Assembly: GCA_022768375.1 (NCBI GenBank)
Contig: JALEMG010000049.1
Location: forward strand, 1 to 58,443
Length of the DNA stretch: 58,443 nucleotides
Reading direction: 5' to 3'
From: Lentisphaeria bacterium
GTDB lineage: Bacteria; Verrucomicrobiota; Lentisphaeria; Victivallales; Victivallaceae
Shown: piece after piece, positions 1 through 8,734 of the stretch
Position numbering within the stretch: position 1 is the first letter of the stretch
Layout of the letters: each line of letters begins with the position of its first letter
Program-made: the position numbers and the translations under genes
The notes under the pieces: generated by a model
The model's input: the letters and a program-made list of their open reading frames with translations, nothing else
What the model was told of the DNA's origin: nothing
Database searches by the model: none

Positions 1-327
1 TCGGGCAACGAGAACGTCATTCTGTGCGAACGGGGCATCCGCACCTTTGAGACCTACACCCGGAACACGCTGGACATCTCCGCCGTTCCGGTGCTGAAAA
101 AACTTTCCCATCTGCCGGTGATCGTCGATCCCAGCCACGCCATCGGCATGGCGGAATTCATCCCGCCGCTGTCGCTGGCGGCGGTGGCCGCCGGCGCGGA
201 CGGACTGATGATCGAGGTCCACAACAATCCCGCCGCCGCCAAATGCGACGGATTGCAGTCGATCACGCCGGAGCAGTTTTCCGGGCTGATGAAGCGGATA
301 TCCCAACTCCGCGCCGCGCTGGTGTGA
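1..327 (+). CDS. aroF: 3-deoxy-7-phosphoheptulonate (DAHP) synthase, C-terminal part
   Basis: The reading frame is open from the first base, and the 5' part lies outside the window. DAHP synthase condenses phosphoenolpyruvate and erythrose 4-phosphate in the first shikimate step. The visible 108 residues are the end of a TIM barrel of the AroF/KDO8P-synthase type, with NENVILCERG, the metal-site segment VDPSHA and IEVHNNP. The stop is two bases before the aroA start, so the two genes are co-transcribed. A second copy ends the window on the other strand. The two are identical over the terminal 141 bases and diverge in their last 35 or so codons. That suggests recent duplication or gene conversion, possibly giving isoenzymes for the tyrosine and phenylalanine branches. 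Confidence 0.93.
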   Translation, partial: SGNENVILCERGIRTFETYTRNTLDISAVPVLKKLSHLPVIVDPSHAIGMAEFIPPLSLAAVAAGADGLMIEVHNNPAAAKCDGLQSITPEQFSGLMKRISQLRAALV

Positions 328-329
328 CG

Positions 330-1601
330 ATGGATTATCGGATCACCCCCGGCGCGGCGCTGGCCGGAGAGATCAGCGTTCCGGGCTCCAAGAGCCACAC
401 CATCCGGGCGGTGGTCGCCGGACTGCTGGGCCGGAATTGGAGCGAGATTCACGCGCCGCTGCTCTCCGGCGATACCCGTTCCGCGCTGAATGCGGCCCGG
501 GCGCTGGGCGCGGAAGCGGAGATATCCGACGCATTGTGGCGGATCCGGGGATGCGGCGGCGACTTCTCCGCGGCGGCGAAGCGTATCGACATGGGCAACT
601 CCGGGACCTCCCTGCGGATCATGACCGCGGCGGCGGCGCTGGGCGCGGCGGAAGTGACGTTCGACGGCGACGCTTCGCTGCGGACGCGGATCATGCGGGG
701 CGAATTGGACGCGCTGGCCGCCCTCGGCGCCCGGACGCGCGATACCGGCGGCTTCGCGCCGCTGACCGTTTCCGGTCCGCTGACCGGCGGGCGGGCGCGG
801 GTGGACGGCACCACCAGTCAGTATCTTTCGGCGCTGCTGATGGCGCTGCCGTTGGCGCGGCGGGATTCGGTGCTGGAACTGGATTTTCTCAATGAAGCGG
901 ATTACGTGCGGATCACGCTGGACTGGCTGGCGCGGTGCGGCGTCACGGTGCACGCCCGGGAAGATTTATTGCGGTTCGAGATTCCCGGCGGCCAGCGCTA
1001 TCAGGCGTTTTCCCGGGTGATCCCGGCGGATTTCTCCACGGCGGCGTTCCCGCTGGGCGCGGGGGTGATCGCCGGGAGGGAAGTGCGGATCGCCAATTTG
1101 GATTTCACCGATCTTCAGGGGGACAAGCGGGTGTTCGACTTTGTCCGGGAGATGGGCGGGGACCTCCGGGACGAGGCGGGATACGTGGCGGTGCGGCGTT
1201 CGGAACTGCGCGGCGGCACGTTCGACCTCAACGCCACGCCGGACGCGCTCCCGCTCATGGCGGTGCTGGGATGCTGCGCAGCCGGGGAGACCCGGCTGGT
1301 CAACGTGCCGCAGGCCCGGCTCAAGGAGACCGACCGCATCGCCTGCATGACCGCCGAACTGCGGAAAATGGGCGCGGAGATCGAAGAACTGGCCGACGGC
1401 ATGGTCATTCGCGGCGCCGGGCGTCTGCACGGCGCGGAGGTGCAAAGTCACGCCGACCACCGCATCGCCATGGCGCTGGCGGTGGCGGCGCTGGGCGCGG
1501 ACGGCGAGACCGTGATCCGGGACGGCGGGGCGTGCGGCGTCACCTACCCGGGATTCGCGGCGGACTTCCGGCGGCTCGGCGCGCGGATCGCGGAATTTTG
1601 A
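330..1601 (+). CDS. aroA: 3-phosphoshikimate 1-carboxyvinyltransferase (EPSP synthase)
   Basis: This enzyme transfers enolpyruvyl from phosphoenolpyruvate to shikimate 3-phosphate. The protein has 423 residues, a normal length. The start is the ATG two bases after the aroF stop, because the protein then begins just before the family motif GSKSHTIR; an upstream extension would overlap aroF. Other family segments are GNSGTSLRIM, QARLKETDRI and DHRIAMALAVAAL. In the GNSGTSLR loop, the position equivalent to E. coli Pro101 is isoleucine and Ala95 is serine, while Gly96 is kept. It sits between aroF and the AroB-TyrA-AroK fusion, 16 bases upstream of the latter, and is probably in one transcript with both. 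Confidence 0.95.
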   Translation: MDYRITPGAALAGEISVPGSKSHTIRAVVAGLLGRNWSEIHAPLLSGDTRSALNAARALGAEAEISDALWRIRGCGGDFSAAAKRIDMGNSGTSLRIMTAAAALGAAEVTFDGDASLRTRIMRGELDALAALGARTRDTGGFAPLTVSGPLTGGRARVDGTTSQYLSALLMALPLARRDSVLELDFLNEADYVRITLDWLARCGVTVHAREDLLRFEIPGGQRYQAFSRVIPADFSTAAFPLGAGVIAGREVRIANLDFTDLQGDKRVFDFVREMGGDLRDEAGYVAVRRSELRGGTFDLNATPDALPLMAVLGCCAAGETRLVNVPQARLKETDRIACMTAELRKMGAEIEELADGMVIRGAGRLHGAEVQSHADHRIAMALAVAALGADGETVIRDGGACGVTYPGFAADFRRLGARIAEF

Positions 1602-1617
1602 CCGGAGGGATTCGACC

Positions 1618-4161
1618 ATGACGGACGCAGGAGACAAGGTGCGGGTTGAACTTGCCAGCCGCAGTTACGATATTCTTTTCACCGCTCTGACCGGCAAGGC
1701 GGCGGAAGCCGCGTTCGCCGCACTGCCGCAGAAGCGGGTGCTGGTGACGGCGGACAGCAACACCGCGCGATTTCTGCCCGAGGTGACGGCGGCGTTGCGG
1801 CGCGGCGGCAAGCGGACGGAGCATTTCGTCTTTCCCGCCGGGGAACATTCCAAAACCATCGACACCGCCATGGCGATCTGCGCCCGGGCCGGCGAACTGG
1901 GCATGGGGCGGCGGGACACGCTTTTTGCCGCGCTGGGCGGCGGGGTCGTCGGAGACCTGACCGGATTCGCGGCGGCGATCTTCATGCGCGGGGTCCCTTT
2001 CATCCAACTGCCGACCTCCCTGCTGGCGATGGTGGATTCCTCGGTGGGGGGCAAGACGGCGGTGGACACCGCGTTCGGCAAGAATCTGGTGGGCGCGTTC
2101 CACCAGCCGCAACTGGTGGTCATCGACTGCGGGATGCTGGCCACGCTCCCGGAACGGGAACTGGGATGCGGACTGGCCGAGATCGTCAAAACTGCGATGA
2201 TCCGGGACGCGGCGCTGGCGGAACGGCTGCTGCGCACGGACGCGGCGGCGATCCGGCGCGATCCGGTGCAACTCAAATTCGCCATCCGCCGTTCCTGCGA
2301 GATCAAGGCGGCGGTGGTGGCCGCCGACGAGCGGGAGAGCGGCGACGCCGGGCGGATTTTTCTCAACTACGGACACACCTTCGGGCACGCGCTGGAACAT
2401 TTGAGCCGATTTCAACTCTCCCACGGCGAAGCGGTGGCCGTCGGCATGGATATGGCGGCATTCACTGCGGCGAAACTGGGTGTATGCCCCCCGGAGGTGC
2501 CGGAGTATCAGCACCGGCTGCTGGAACACTTCGGCATTGCGCCGGAGCAGTTGGCGGACCGGCCGCTGGAACGGCGGACCGACCGCATCGTCGAGTTGAT
2601 GAAAGGCGACAAAAAAAACGGCGACGGGCGGTTCAGGGCGGTGCTGCCCCTGGCCGTCGGCGAAGTTCGGACCGTGCCGCTGGACGCCGCCGCCACGGAG
2701 ACCATGCTGGCGGAGTATTACGCATTCCGGTTCGGCACCGCGCCCGTTTCGGAGGAAAACCGGAAAACCGTGGTCATCCTCGGACTGGGACTGCTGGGCG
2801 CTTCGCTGGCGCTGGCGCTGGACCGCAAACAGTACCGGGTGGGCGTCTGGAACCGTTCTCCCGAAGCCGGGCAGTGGGCTTTGACCCGTCAGGCGGCGGA
2901 AGAAGTTTATCCCGACCCGGAGACCGCACTGGCCGCCGCGGACCTTGCCGTGCTCTGTCTTCCCGTCCCGGTGACGATCGACTTCATCCGCCGTTATCAC
3001 GACCGGCTCAAACCCGGCGCGGTGCTGACCGACATCGCCAGCATCAAGGGCGGGGTCATGGCGGCGGCCGCCGCGTTTCCGAATTTGCGCTTCGTGGGCA
3101 GTCACCCGATGGCGGGAACGGAGAAAAGCGGGTATCTTTCCGCCGTCGGGCAGTTGTACCGCAACGCGGATGTTTTCATCGTGCCCGGCGCGAACTCCGC
3201 CCCCGGAGACGTGGAGCAGGTGGAGAATTTCTGGCGTTTCCTCTCGACCCATCCCCGGCGCATCGCCGCCGCCGATCACGACCGGCTCGTCGCCCACACC
3301 AGCCACATGCTGCACATCATTGCCTCGGCGCTGACCCGGAGCATTCTGGACCGGGAGGACCCGCGGGAACAGCGGCGGCACTACTTCGGGTGCGCCACGG
3401 GGTTCCGGGATACCAGCCGGATCGCCTCCAGCACCCCGGAGATGTGGCGGGATATCTGTCTGGCCAACACCGAGGCGATCCTGCCCGCGCTGGATGAATT
3501 TTCCGAACGCCTGACCGAAATGCGCGCCGCGCTGACGGCGGGCGACGGCGCGACGTTCGAGGAGTTGTTCCGGCTGGGCCGGGACCTGCGCGACTCGTGG
3601 CTGTGCTACAAAAACGTCGGCGCACTGCCCCGGAACATCGTGCTTTGCGGGGTCAAGCACTGCGGCAAGACTTCCGTCGGCGCCGAGATCGCCGCGATCC
3701 TCGATCTGGACCTCACCGACACCGACGCGGAGATCGTCAATACCGATCCGGCGCACCGCGGCGTCCGGGAGATTTTCGCCGCCGACGGCGAGGAAGCGTT
3801 CCGTCGCCGGGAAGCGGCGGTGCTGGCGCGTCTGGCCGCCGATCCCGTTCGCCGGGTCATCGCGCTGGGCGGCGGCGCACTGAGCAATCCCTTCGTGCCG
3901 GAGGAGATTCGCGCCGGACTGGGATTCCTCGTCTGGCTGGATGTGGACGACCGCGTCGCCTACGACCGCATCGCCCGCGCCGGATTGCCGCCGTTTCTCG
4001 CCGCCGCCGCCGATCCGCGGGCGGAATTTGCCGCGATGAACCGTGGACGGCGGGAGGTTTTCGCCCGCTTCGCCGACGCCCGGGTCGATGCCGACATCCC
4101 CTGCCGCCGCATTGCTCTGCGCATCCTGTCGCTCTACAAAGACCGCTTTTTCAATTGTTGA
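1618..4161 (+). CDS. Trifunctional 3-dehydroquinate synthase / prephenate dehydrogenase / shikimate kinase
   Basis: This is one uninterrupted 847-residue frame with three enzymes in a row. Residues 1-375 are AroB: the NAD-binding GGGVVGD is at 107, SSVGGKT at 141, and the metal-ligand regions are GLAEIVK (Glu188) and YGHTFGH (251-257). Residues 384-670 are TyrA: the dinucleotide motif GLGLLG is at 389, SHPMAG at 495, then GFRDTSRIASSTPEMW. Residues 671-847 are AroK: Walker A GVKHCGKT is at 678-685, DTD at 701 and GGGA at 761. All three look intact. It would catalyse shikimate steps two and five and the tyrosine-committing dehydrogenation. AroB and AroK fusions are known in other arrangements (for example the fungal AROM protein); TyrA placed between them is unusual to my knowledge. 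Confidence 0.94.
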   Translation: MTDAGDKVRVELASRSYDILFTALTGKAAEAAFAALPQKRVLVTADSNTARFLPEVTAALRRGGKRTEHFVFPAGEHSKTIDTAMAICARAGELGMGRRDTLFAALGGGVVGDLTGFAAAIFMRGVPFIQLPTSLLAMVDSSVGGKTAVDTAFGKNLVGAFHQPQLVVIDCGMLATLPERELGCGLAEIVKTAMIRDAALAERLLRTDAAAIRRDPVQLKFAIRRSCEIKAAVVAADERESGDAGRIFLNYGHTFGHALEHLSRFQLSHGEAVAVGMDMAAFTAAKLGVCPPEVPEYQHRLLEHFGIAPEQLADRPLERRTDRIVELMKGDKKNGDGRFRAVLPLAVGEVRTVPLDAAATETMLAEYYAFRFGTAPVSEENRKTVVILGLGLLGASLALALDRKQYRVGVWNRSPEAGQWALTRQAAEEVYPDPETALAAADLAVLCLPVPVTIDFIRRYHDRLKPGAVLTDIASIKGGVMAAAAAFPNLRFVGSHPMAGTEKSGYLSAVGQLYRNADVFIVPGANSAPGDVEQVENFWRFLSTHPRRIAAADHDRLVAHTSHMLHIIASALTRSILDREDPREQRRHYFGCATGFRDTSRIASSTPEMWRDICLANTEAILPALDEFSERLTEMRAALTAGDGATFEELFRLGRDLRDSWLCYKNVGALPRNIVLCGVKHCGKTSVGAEIAAILDLDLTDTDAEIVNTDPAHRGVREIFAADGEEAFRRREAAVLARLAADPVRRVIALGGGALSNPFVPEEIRAGLGFLVWLDVDDRVAYDRIARAGLPPFLAAAADPRAEFAAMNRGRREVFARFADARVDADIPCRRIALRILSLYKDRFFNC

Positions 4162-4164
4162 CGG

Positions 4165-4640
4165 CGGGATGCAATGCGGGGCGGTTTTTTTGTCAGGGGG
4201 CTGCTCGCCTCCCGACACCCCCGGCTTCTTTCTGCGGACCGCTGACGGCGGGGCGCAGTGCGGGGCGGTTTTTTTGTCAGGGGCGGGGCTGCTCGCCCCT
4301 CCCCCGACACCCCCGCCCTCGGCAGGGCTTAAGGCCCTGCACCCCGAGGTCTCTTTCGGTAGCCTGCGGATGACGGTTCCGGACGACTCCGCGGCCAAAT
4401 CTGTGAAAACTTTTTCCGCTTTTCTGCGGAAAAGAGTTTTCACGCTTTGACCGCACTTGCCGCACCGGGGGAACACGCCCCCGGACCCCCTGGCGCGTCG
4501 GCTCCGCCTCCGCGCATCTCGCGCTCCCGTTGGTCGCGCGGCGGTCTGCGGTCGTTTGGGGTACATACGGCGTCCGCGATCCGCTTGCGGCGGCGGAGGG
4601 TCCGCAGTCCGCAAACGGCGTGATTGCGGGCGGAAGTGGA
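4165..4640 (+). repeat. Hairpin repeat family A, copy 1
   Basis: This gene-free stretch between the AroB-TyrA-AroK gene and the esterase is filled by a multi-hairpin element. A partial tandem duplication (about 4165-4240 and 4241-4290) precedes the main copy. The hairpins are GGGGCG/CGCCCC near 4278-4300, GCAGGGC-TTAAG-GCCCTGC at 4322-4340, and a long imperfect palindrome with arms GTGAAAACT (4403-4411) and AGTTTTCAC (4435-4443). A CCGGGGG/CCCCCGG hairpin follows near 4465-4490. Similar copies lie at 8330, 15985 (inverted), 26911, 40870 (inverted, truncated) and 47500 (diverged). No credible gene is encoded here. Confidence 0.85.
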
Positions 4641-4668
4641 ATCTCTGTCCTTTTCGGCATGTTTAATA

Positions 4669-4696
4669 TTGTAAAATAAAATTTTCATGTTATATT
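4669..4696 (+). promoter_or_regulatory. Promoter of the esterase/dehydrogenase pair
   Basis: TTGTAA at 4669, 16 bases, then TATATT at 4691, in an AT-rich island 39 bases before the start. It overlaps TTTAATATTGTAAA (4662-4675), which nearly matches a segment in the promoter at 54811. Confidence 0.6.
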
Positions 4697-4734
4697 ATTT
4701 CGGACTTGAATGACAAACACGCAGGGAGGACAAA

Positions 4735-6045
4735 ATGCTGGAACGATGCGGGACTTGCGCCGCGATCTGGGTCGGAGCGGCGCTGGCGGCGGCGGAACCG
4801 GTCTATGTGGCGGAGGGCCCGGAACTGGAGGTTTCCGGGCGCAACGCGCCGCTGGTGATCACCGCCGCGAATCGGGACCATCGGGGCAAGTGCGGAGAAA
4901 CGGTCCGTTTCCGGGTGGACCCGGTCGCACCCCCGCCGGGAACGGCGGCGGTCCGCATTTTTCGCTGGGTCAATCTTTTCACCCGGACGGTCGAGGATCA
5001 CGGGGCGGACCGGCCGTTCACCGTGACCATGAGTTCGTCGCATCCGGCGCATCTTGCCGTGACCGGCGTGTATGTGGACGCTTCCGGCAAGGAGATCGCT
5101 CCTCCGTCGCGGCTTTGTCCCTACGGCGACGGCGTGCTGATCGAACCGGACCGGCTGGGTCCGGTCCGTCCGATTCCCGGGGATTTCGACGCGTTCTGGG
5201 CGCGGGAACTGCGGAAACTCGCGGCAATTCCCCTGACGGCGACGCGGCGGACCATCGCCCGGACCGACAAGTGGCGCGGCGAGGATGTGGAGATCCCCGC
5301 CGTGGACGGTATCCCGGTCAAAGGATACCTGGTCATGCCGCCGGAGAGTGCGGAGCGGAGTCTGCCGGCGGTGGTGTATTTTCACGGCGCTGGGTTCAAG
5401 AGCGCGCAACTGCGGACGGAACTCGGAGATCGGGCCATCGTTTTCGACGTCAACGCCCACGGGGTCCCCAACGGTATGCCGTCGGAGTTCTACAAGGAAC
5501 TCAACCGCAATCCGCCGCCCGATCGGAGAACACGTTCCGGGCGGGACGACCGGGAAAAAAGTTACTTCAAAAACATGTTCCTGCGCACGGCGCGGGCGCT
5601 GGATTTCGTCAAGTCCCTGCCGGAATGGGACGGCCGGACGCTGATCGTCGCCGGCCGCAGTCAGGGCGGCGCCCAGGCGCTGGCGGCCGCGGCGCTGGTC
5701 CCGGAAGTGACCCTCTGCATCGCCAACGTTCCGGCGCTGGCCGATCACGGCGGCGCGGCGGCGAACCGGCGGCCGGGCTGGCCGCAACTCGTTCCCGAGT
5801 CGGACCCGAAGATCGCCGCCGCTTCGGATTACGTCGACGTCATCCATCTGGCTTCGCGCATCCGCTGTGAAGTGCTCATGAGCGCCGGATTGGTCGATAC
5901 CATCTGTCCGCCCGCTTCGGTCTATCTGGTCTATCGGAATATCCGAACGAAAAAGCATCTTACTCTGTTCCCCCGCATGGGGCATAACGCGCCGCCGCCG
6001 GCAGCCGACGGCCGGAAACGCATCGCCAAAGAGGTGAAACCATGA
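4735..6045 (+). CDS. Acetylxylan esterase-type hydrolase (CE7/AXE1 family), probably exported
   Basis: The protein (436 residues) is an alpha/beta hydrolase of the AXE1 family, which removes acetyl groups from xylo-oligosaccharides and related acetylated sugars. The catalytic triad can be placed at Ser309 (GRSQGG), Asp388 (GLVDTICPP) and His417 (MGHNAP). FDAFWARELR near residue 150 is the usual family entry into the catalytic domain. The first 150 residues form an extra N-terminal domain. The N-terminus (ending ALAAAEP) resembles a short signal peptide, though the charged start is weak. A GGGAGG-type ribosome site precedes the ATG. The stop overlaps the next ATG (ATGA), so the two genes are translationally coupled. 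Confidence 0.85.
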   Translation: MLERCGTCAAIWVGAALAAAEPVYVAEGPELEVSGRNAPLVITAANRDHRGKCGETVRFRVDPVAPPPGTAAVRIFRWVNLFTRTVEDHGADRPFTVTMSSSHPAHLAVTGVYVDASGKEIAPPSRLCPYGDGVLIEPDRLGPVRPIPGDFDAFWARELRKLAAIPLTATRRTIARTDKWRGEDVEIPAVDGIPVKGYLVMPPESAERSLPAVVYFHGAGFKSAQLRTELGDRAIVFDVNAHGVPNGMPSEFYKELNRNPPPDRRTRSGRDDREKSYFKNMFLRTARALDFVKSLPEWDGRTLIVAGRSQGGAQALAAAALVPEVTLCIANVPALADHGGAAANRRPGWPQLVPESDPKIAAASDYVDVIHLASRIRCEVLMSAGLVDTICPPASVYLVYRNIRTKKHLTLFPRMGHNAPPPAADGRKRIAKEVKP

Positions 6046-7079
6046 AAATCTCCGTATCCGAACTCACTTCCCGGTGCCGCGAACCGCTGCTGCGGTTCGG
6101 AGTCCCGGAACCGGCGGCATCGCGGATCGCCGCCGTTTTGGTCAGCGCCGACGCCCGGGGCATCCATTCCCACGGCGTCATCCGGTTGGCCCGTTATCTC
6201 GACTGCATCGCTTCCTGCGGCATCATTCCCGACGCCGAAGTCAGGATCATCGCCGAAGGTCCGGCATTCATCCGGGCCAGCGCCAACGGCGGTCTGGGCA
6301 TTCCCGCCTCCTGCGAGGTCGTGGAACGGATGATCGCCAAAGCCGCCGCCATGCCGCTGGTCGCCGCCACGGTCAATCACAGCGATCACTACGGCGCGGC
6401 GGGATATTATGCCATGATGTGCGCCGACGCGGGACTGATCGGTTTCTCCATGAGCAATACCTGTCCGCTCATCGCCGTGACCGGCGCCGCCGCCGCCGGG
6501 ATCGGCAACAATCCCTTCGCCTACGCCGCGCCCGCCGGGAAATACCGGGCCGTCCTTTTCGACATCTGCATGAGCGTGGTCGCCAGCGGCAAGATCATTC
6601 TCGCCGCCGCCGACAACCGCCCCATCCCCGAAGGATGGATCTTGGACAAGCACGGCAATCCCACCACCGATCCGCAGGCCATTTACGACGGCGCCATCAT
6701 GCTGCCGCTGGCCGGACACAAAGGTTACGGACTGGCGGTGATGGTGGAGATGCTGGCCGGAGTGCTGGCCGGAGCCGGAACGCTCTCCGGCGTGAATTCG
6801 TGGAATTCGGTTCCCGGCCGCGACGCCGACACCGGCCACTTTTTCATGGCGATCAACCCCGCCTTTTTCGGCGGACTTGACGCATTTACCGCCCGCATGG
6901 AGAACGTCATCACCGAACTGGTCTCCGCGCCGAAGGCCAAAGGCGTTTCCAAGATCTATTACCCCGGCGAATTGGAGTTCCTCTCCGAAGCCCGCGCCAT
7001 GAGCGAAGGCGTCGAACTTGCCGACGGTTCCGTCGCCGAACTGGAACGGGCCGAGCGCATGGCGGGCAAAAAGAACTGA
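6042..7079 (+). CDS. Ldh2 family malate/L-lactate/ureidoglycolate-type dehydrogenase
   Basis: This 345-residue protein belongs to the NAD(P)-dependent Ldh2/YlbC oxidoreductase family, which is distinct from classical lactate and malate dehydrogenases. Family segments are DARGIHSHGVIRL near the N-terminus, NHSDHYGAAGYY with the catalytic-site histidine region, GIGNNPFAYAAP, and GHKGYGLAVMVEML near the C-terminus. The substrate is a 2-hydroxy acid, but the sequence does not say which one. It overlaps the esterase stop by four bases and is co-expressed with it, so a sugar-acid substrate from glycan breakdown is plausible. That is inference. Confidence 0.85.
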   Translation: MKISVSELTSRCREPLLRFGVPEPAASRIAAVLVSADARGIHSHGVIRLARYLDCIASCGIIPDAEVRIIAEGPAFIRASANGGLGIPASCEVVERMIAKAAAMPLVAATVNHSDHYGAAGYYAMMCADAGLIGFSMSNTCPLIAVTGAAAAGIGNNPFAYAAPAGKYRAVLFDICMSVVASGKIILAAADNRPIPEGWILDKHGNPTTDPQAIYDGAIMLPLAGHKGYGLAVMVEMLAGVLAGAGTLSGVNSWNSVPGRDADTGHFFMAINPAFFGGLDAFTARMENVITELVSAPKAKGVSKIYYPGELEFLSEARAMSEGVELADGSVAELERAERMAGKKN

Positions 7080-7089
7080 AAAAATAAAA

Positions 7090-7205
7090 AAAGAAATCTG
7101 CCCCCGGGCGCTGCCCGGACGTGGTCCGGCGGCGGAAGCGGGAGACGGTCGAGCGCGTGTCGGGCGGTCAGGCGCATGACGGGCGGATCGGGAAAACCCT
7201 TGTAA
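7090..7205 (+). repeat. Repeat family C, copy 1
   Basis: The element begins with GAAATCTGCCCCCGGG and has a small hairpin CCGGGC-GCT-GCCCGG at 7104-7118, followed by ACGTGGTCC. Copies at 12028 and 22555 keep this layout. The closing pair of the stem is C-G here, T-A at 12050/12054 and G-C at 22580/22585. Confidence 0.7.
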
Positions 7206-7263
7206 CAATCGTTTTTTGTTTTGTATTTTTGCTGTTTTCCGCAGCCGCGAACCCGCGGAGGGA

Positions 7264-7292
7264 TTGTATTTTTCCGGCTCGGCACCTATATT
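7264..7292 (+). promoter_or_regulatory. Promoter of the metallophosphoesterase gene
   Basis: TTGTAT at 7264, 17 bases, then TATATT at 7287, about 60 bases before the start codon. Confidence 0.65.
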
Positions 7293-7351
7293 AAGCGAAT
7301 CGTAAACAATCCCAAAAATACCGGTGCGGCACCGGGGAAGGACGGAATTTC

Positions 7352-8275
7352 ATGGACAGGATCAAGTTTCTGGTTTTCGCGGACATCCATCATTATCCGG
7401 GGGTGTTCTGCACCGATGCGCCCAAGCGGTTTGCGGCGATCCGGGAACGGGCGGAACGGGAAAAGGTGGATTTTATGGTGAGTTTGGGCGATTACTGCCA
7501 TTCGCCCACAACTTTCACCGACTTCGTGGAAGAATCGTTCCGAAGTTCCGTCCCGCTCTACCACGTCATGGGCAACCACGACACCGACGGCGCCGCCGTG
7601 GAGGATACCCTGCGGCTTTACCGGATGCCGAAGGAGTACTACTGGTTCGAGCGGGGACCTTTCCGCTTTATCGCCATCGACACCAATTATTATACCAGTT
7701 CCGCCGGTTTCACTCACTACCAGTATCGGAACTACTTCGACTTCCCGAAGACCCGGGAGACGCTGCCGCCGGAGCAGCTCGAATTCATCGAGACCGCGAT
7801 CATGGAGAGCGAAAAGCCCTGTGTCCTGCTCAGCCACGCGTCGCTGGACCGGGTCAGCGGCGGCGAGATCCGAAACCGGGACGAGTTGTGGGCCATCATC
7901 AACCGGGCCAATTCCGACCGCCGCCGGGTGCTGATGTCGCTCAACGGGCATCATCACCGCGACGGGCTGGCCGTTATCGACAACGTGGCCTGCTTCGACG
8001 TGAATTCCGCTTCGTTCGACTGGCTGAGCCATCCGCACGATTTCTTCCCGGAAGAACTGACACGGCAGTACGAACTTGTCGATCATCAGATCATTTTCAG
8101 TGAACCGCTGAGCGCGATCGTCACCCTTTCCACCGACGGGACGATTGAGATCGACGGGATGAAAGGCTCGTTCCTGTACGGAGTCAGCCGCGAAATGACC
8201 GATAACGTCCGGGTGGACGGCGCCGGCCGCCCCTGCACCGGGAACATCCTTTCCGCCAAACTCCGGCTCATGTGA
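7352..8275 (+). CDS. Calcineurin-like metallophosphoesterase
   Basis: The protein has 307 residues and the full set of metallophosphoesterase metal motifs in order: FADIHH, LGDYC, MGNHD, LLSHASL and NGHHH. Together these bind a two-metal centre that hydrolyses phosphomonoesters or phosphodiesters. There is no signal peptide, so it probably acts in the cytoplasm. It stands alone behind its own promoter and converges on the sugar-isomerase operon across a 780-base repeat-filled gap. The substrate cannot be read from the sequence. The ATG chosen is the first in the frame and directly precedes the FADIHH strand. Confidence 0.85.
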   Translation: MDRIKFLVFADIHHYPGVFCTDAPKRFAAIRERAEREKVDFMVSLGDYCHSPTTFTDFVEESFRSSVPLYHVMGNHDTDGAAVEDTLRLYRMPKEYYWFERGPFRFIAIDTNYYTSSAGFTHYQYRNYFDFPKTRETLPPEQLEFIETAIMESEKPCVLLSHASLDRVSGGEIRNRDELWAIINRANSDRRRVLMSLNGHHHRDGLAVIDNVACFDVNSASFDWLSHPHDFFPEELTRQYELVDHQIIFSEPLSAIVTLSTDGTIEIDGMKGSFLYGVSREMTDNVRVDGAGRPCTGNILSAKLRLM

Positions 8276-8329
8276 CGGAACCGGCGCGACGGCGGACCGC
8301 GAACGGCGCGAATACTTTGCGGAGCGTTT

Positions 8330-8700
8330 TTCGGCGGACCGCGGGCGGCGGGAGGCAGAGCAGGACGTTTTTTCGTCAGGGGCGGGGCTGCTCGCCCCTC
8401 CCCCGACACCCCCGCCCCCGGCAGGGCTTAAGGCCCTGCACCCCGAGGTCTTTTTCGGCGGTTTGCGGATGACGGCTTCGGACGACTCCGCGATCAAATC
8501 TGTGAAAACTTTTCCCGCTTTTCTGCGGAAAAGAGTTTTCACGCTTTGACCGCACTTGCCGCTCCGGGGGAGAACACCCCCGGACCCCCCGGCGCGTCGG
8601 CTCCGCCTCCGCGCGTCTCTCGCGCTCCCGCCGGTCGCGCGGCGGTCTTCCGCCGTTGGGAACACATCCCGCGTTCGCAGTCCGCAAGCGGTGAGAACTC
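8330..8700 (+). repeat. Hairpin repeat family A, copy 2
   Basis: This copy lies just downstream of the phosphoesterase. It has GCAGGGC-TTAAG-GCCCTGC at 8421-8439, the long palindrome with arms at 8502-8510 and 8534-8542, and a CCGGGGG/CCCCCGG hairpin near 8565-8585. Short frames inside it are shared with the other copies and are not genes. Confidence 0.85.
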
Positions 8701-8734
8701 GGAAAAAATACGCTCCGCGGTTGAGACTGCGAGG

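Noticed and set aside
1540..4614. A 1024-codon open frame on the minus strand
   Set aside because: It is antisense to the well-supported AroB-TyrA-AroK gene and has no recognisable domain or ribosome site.
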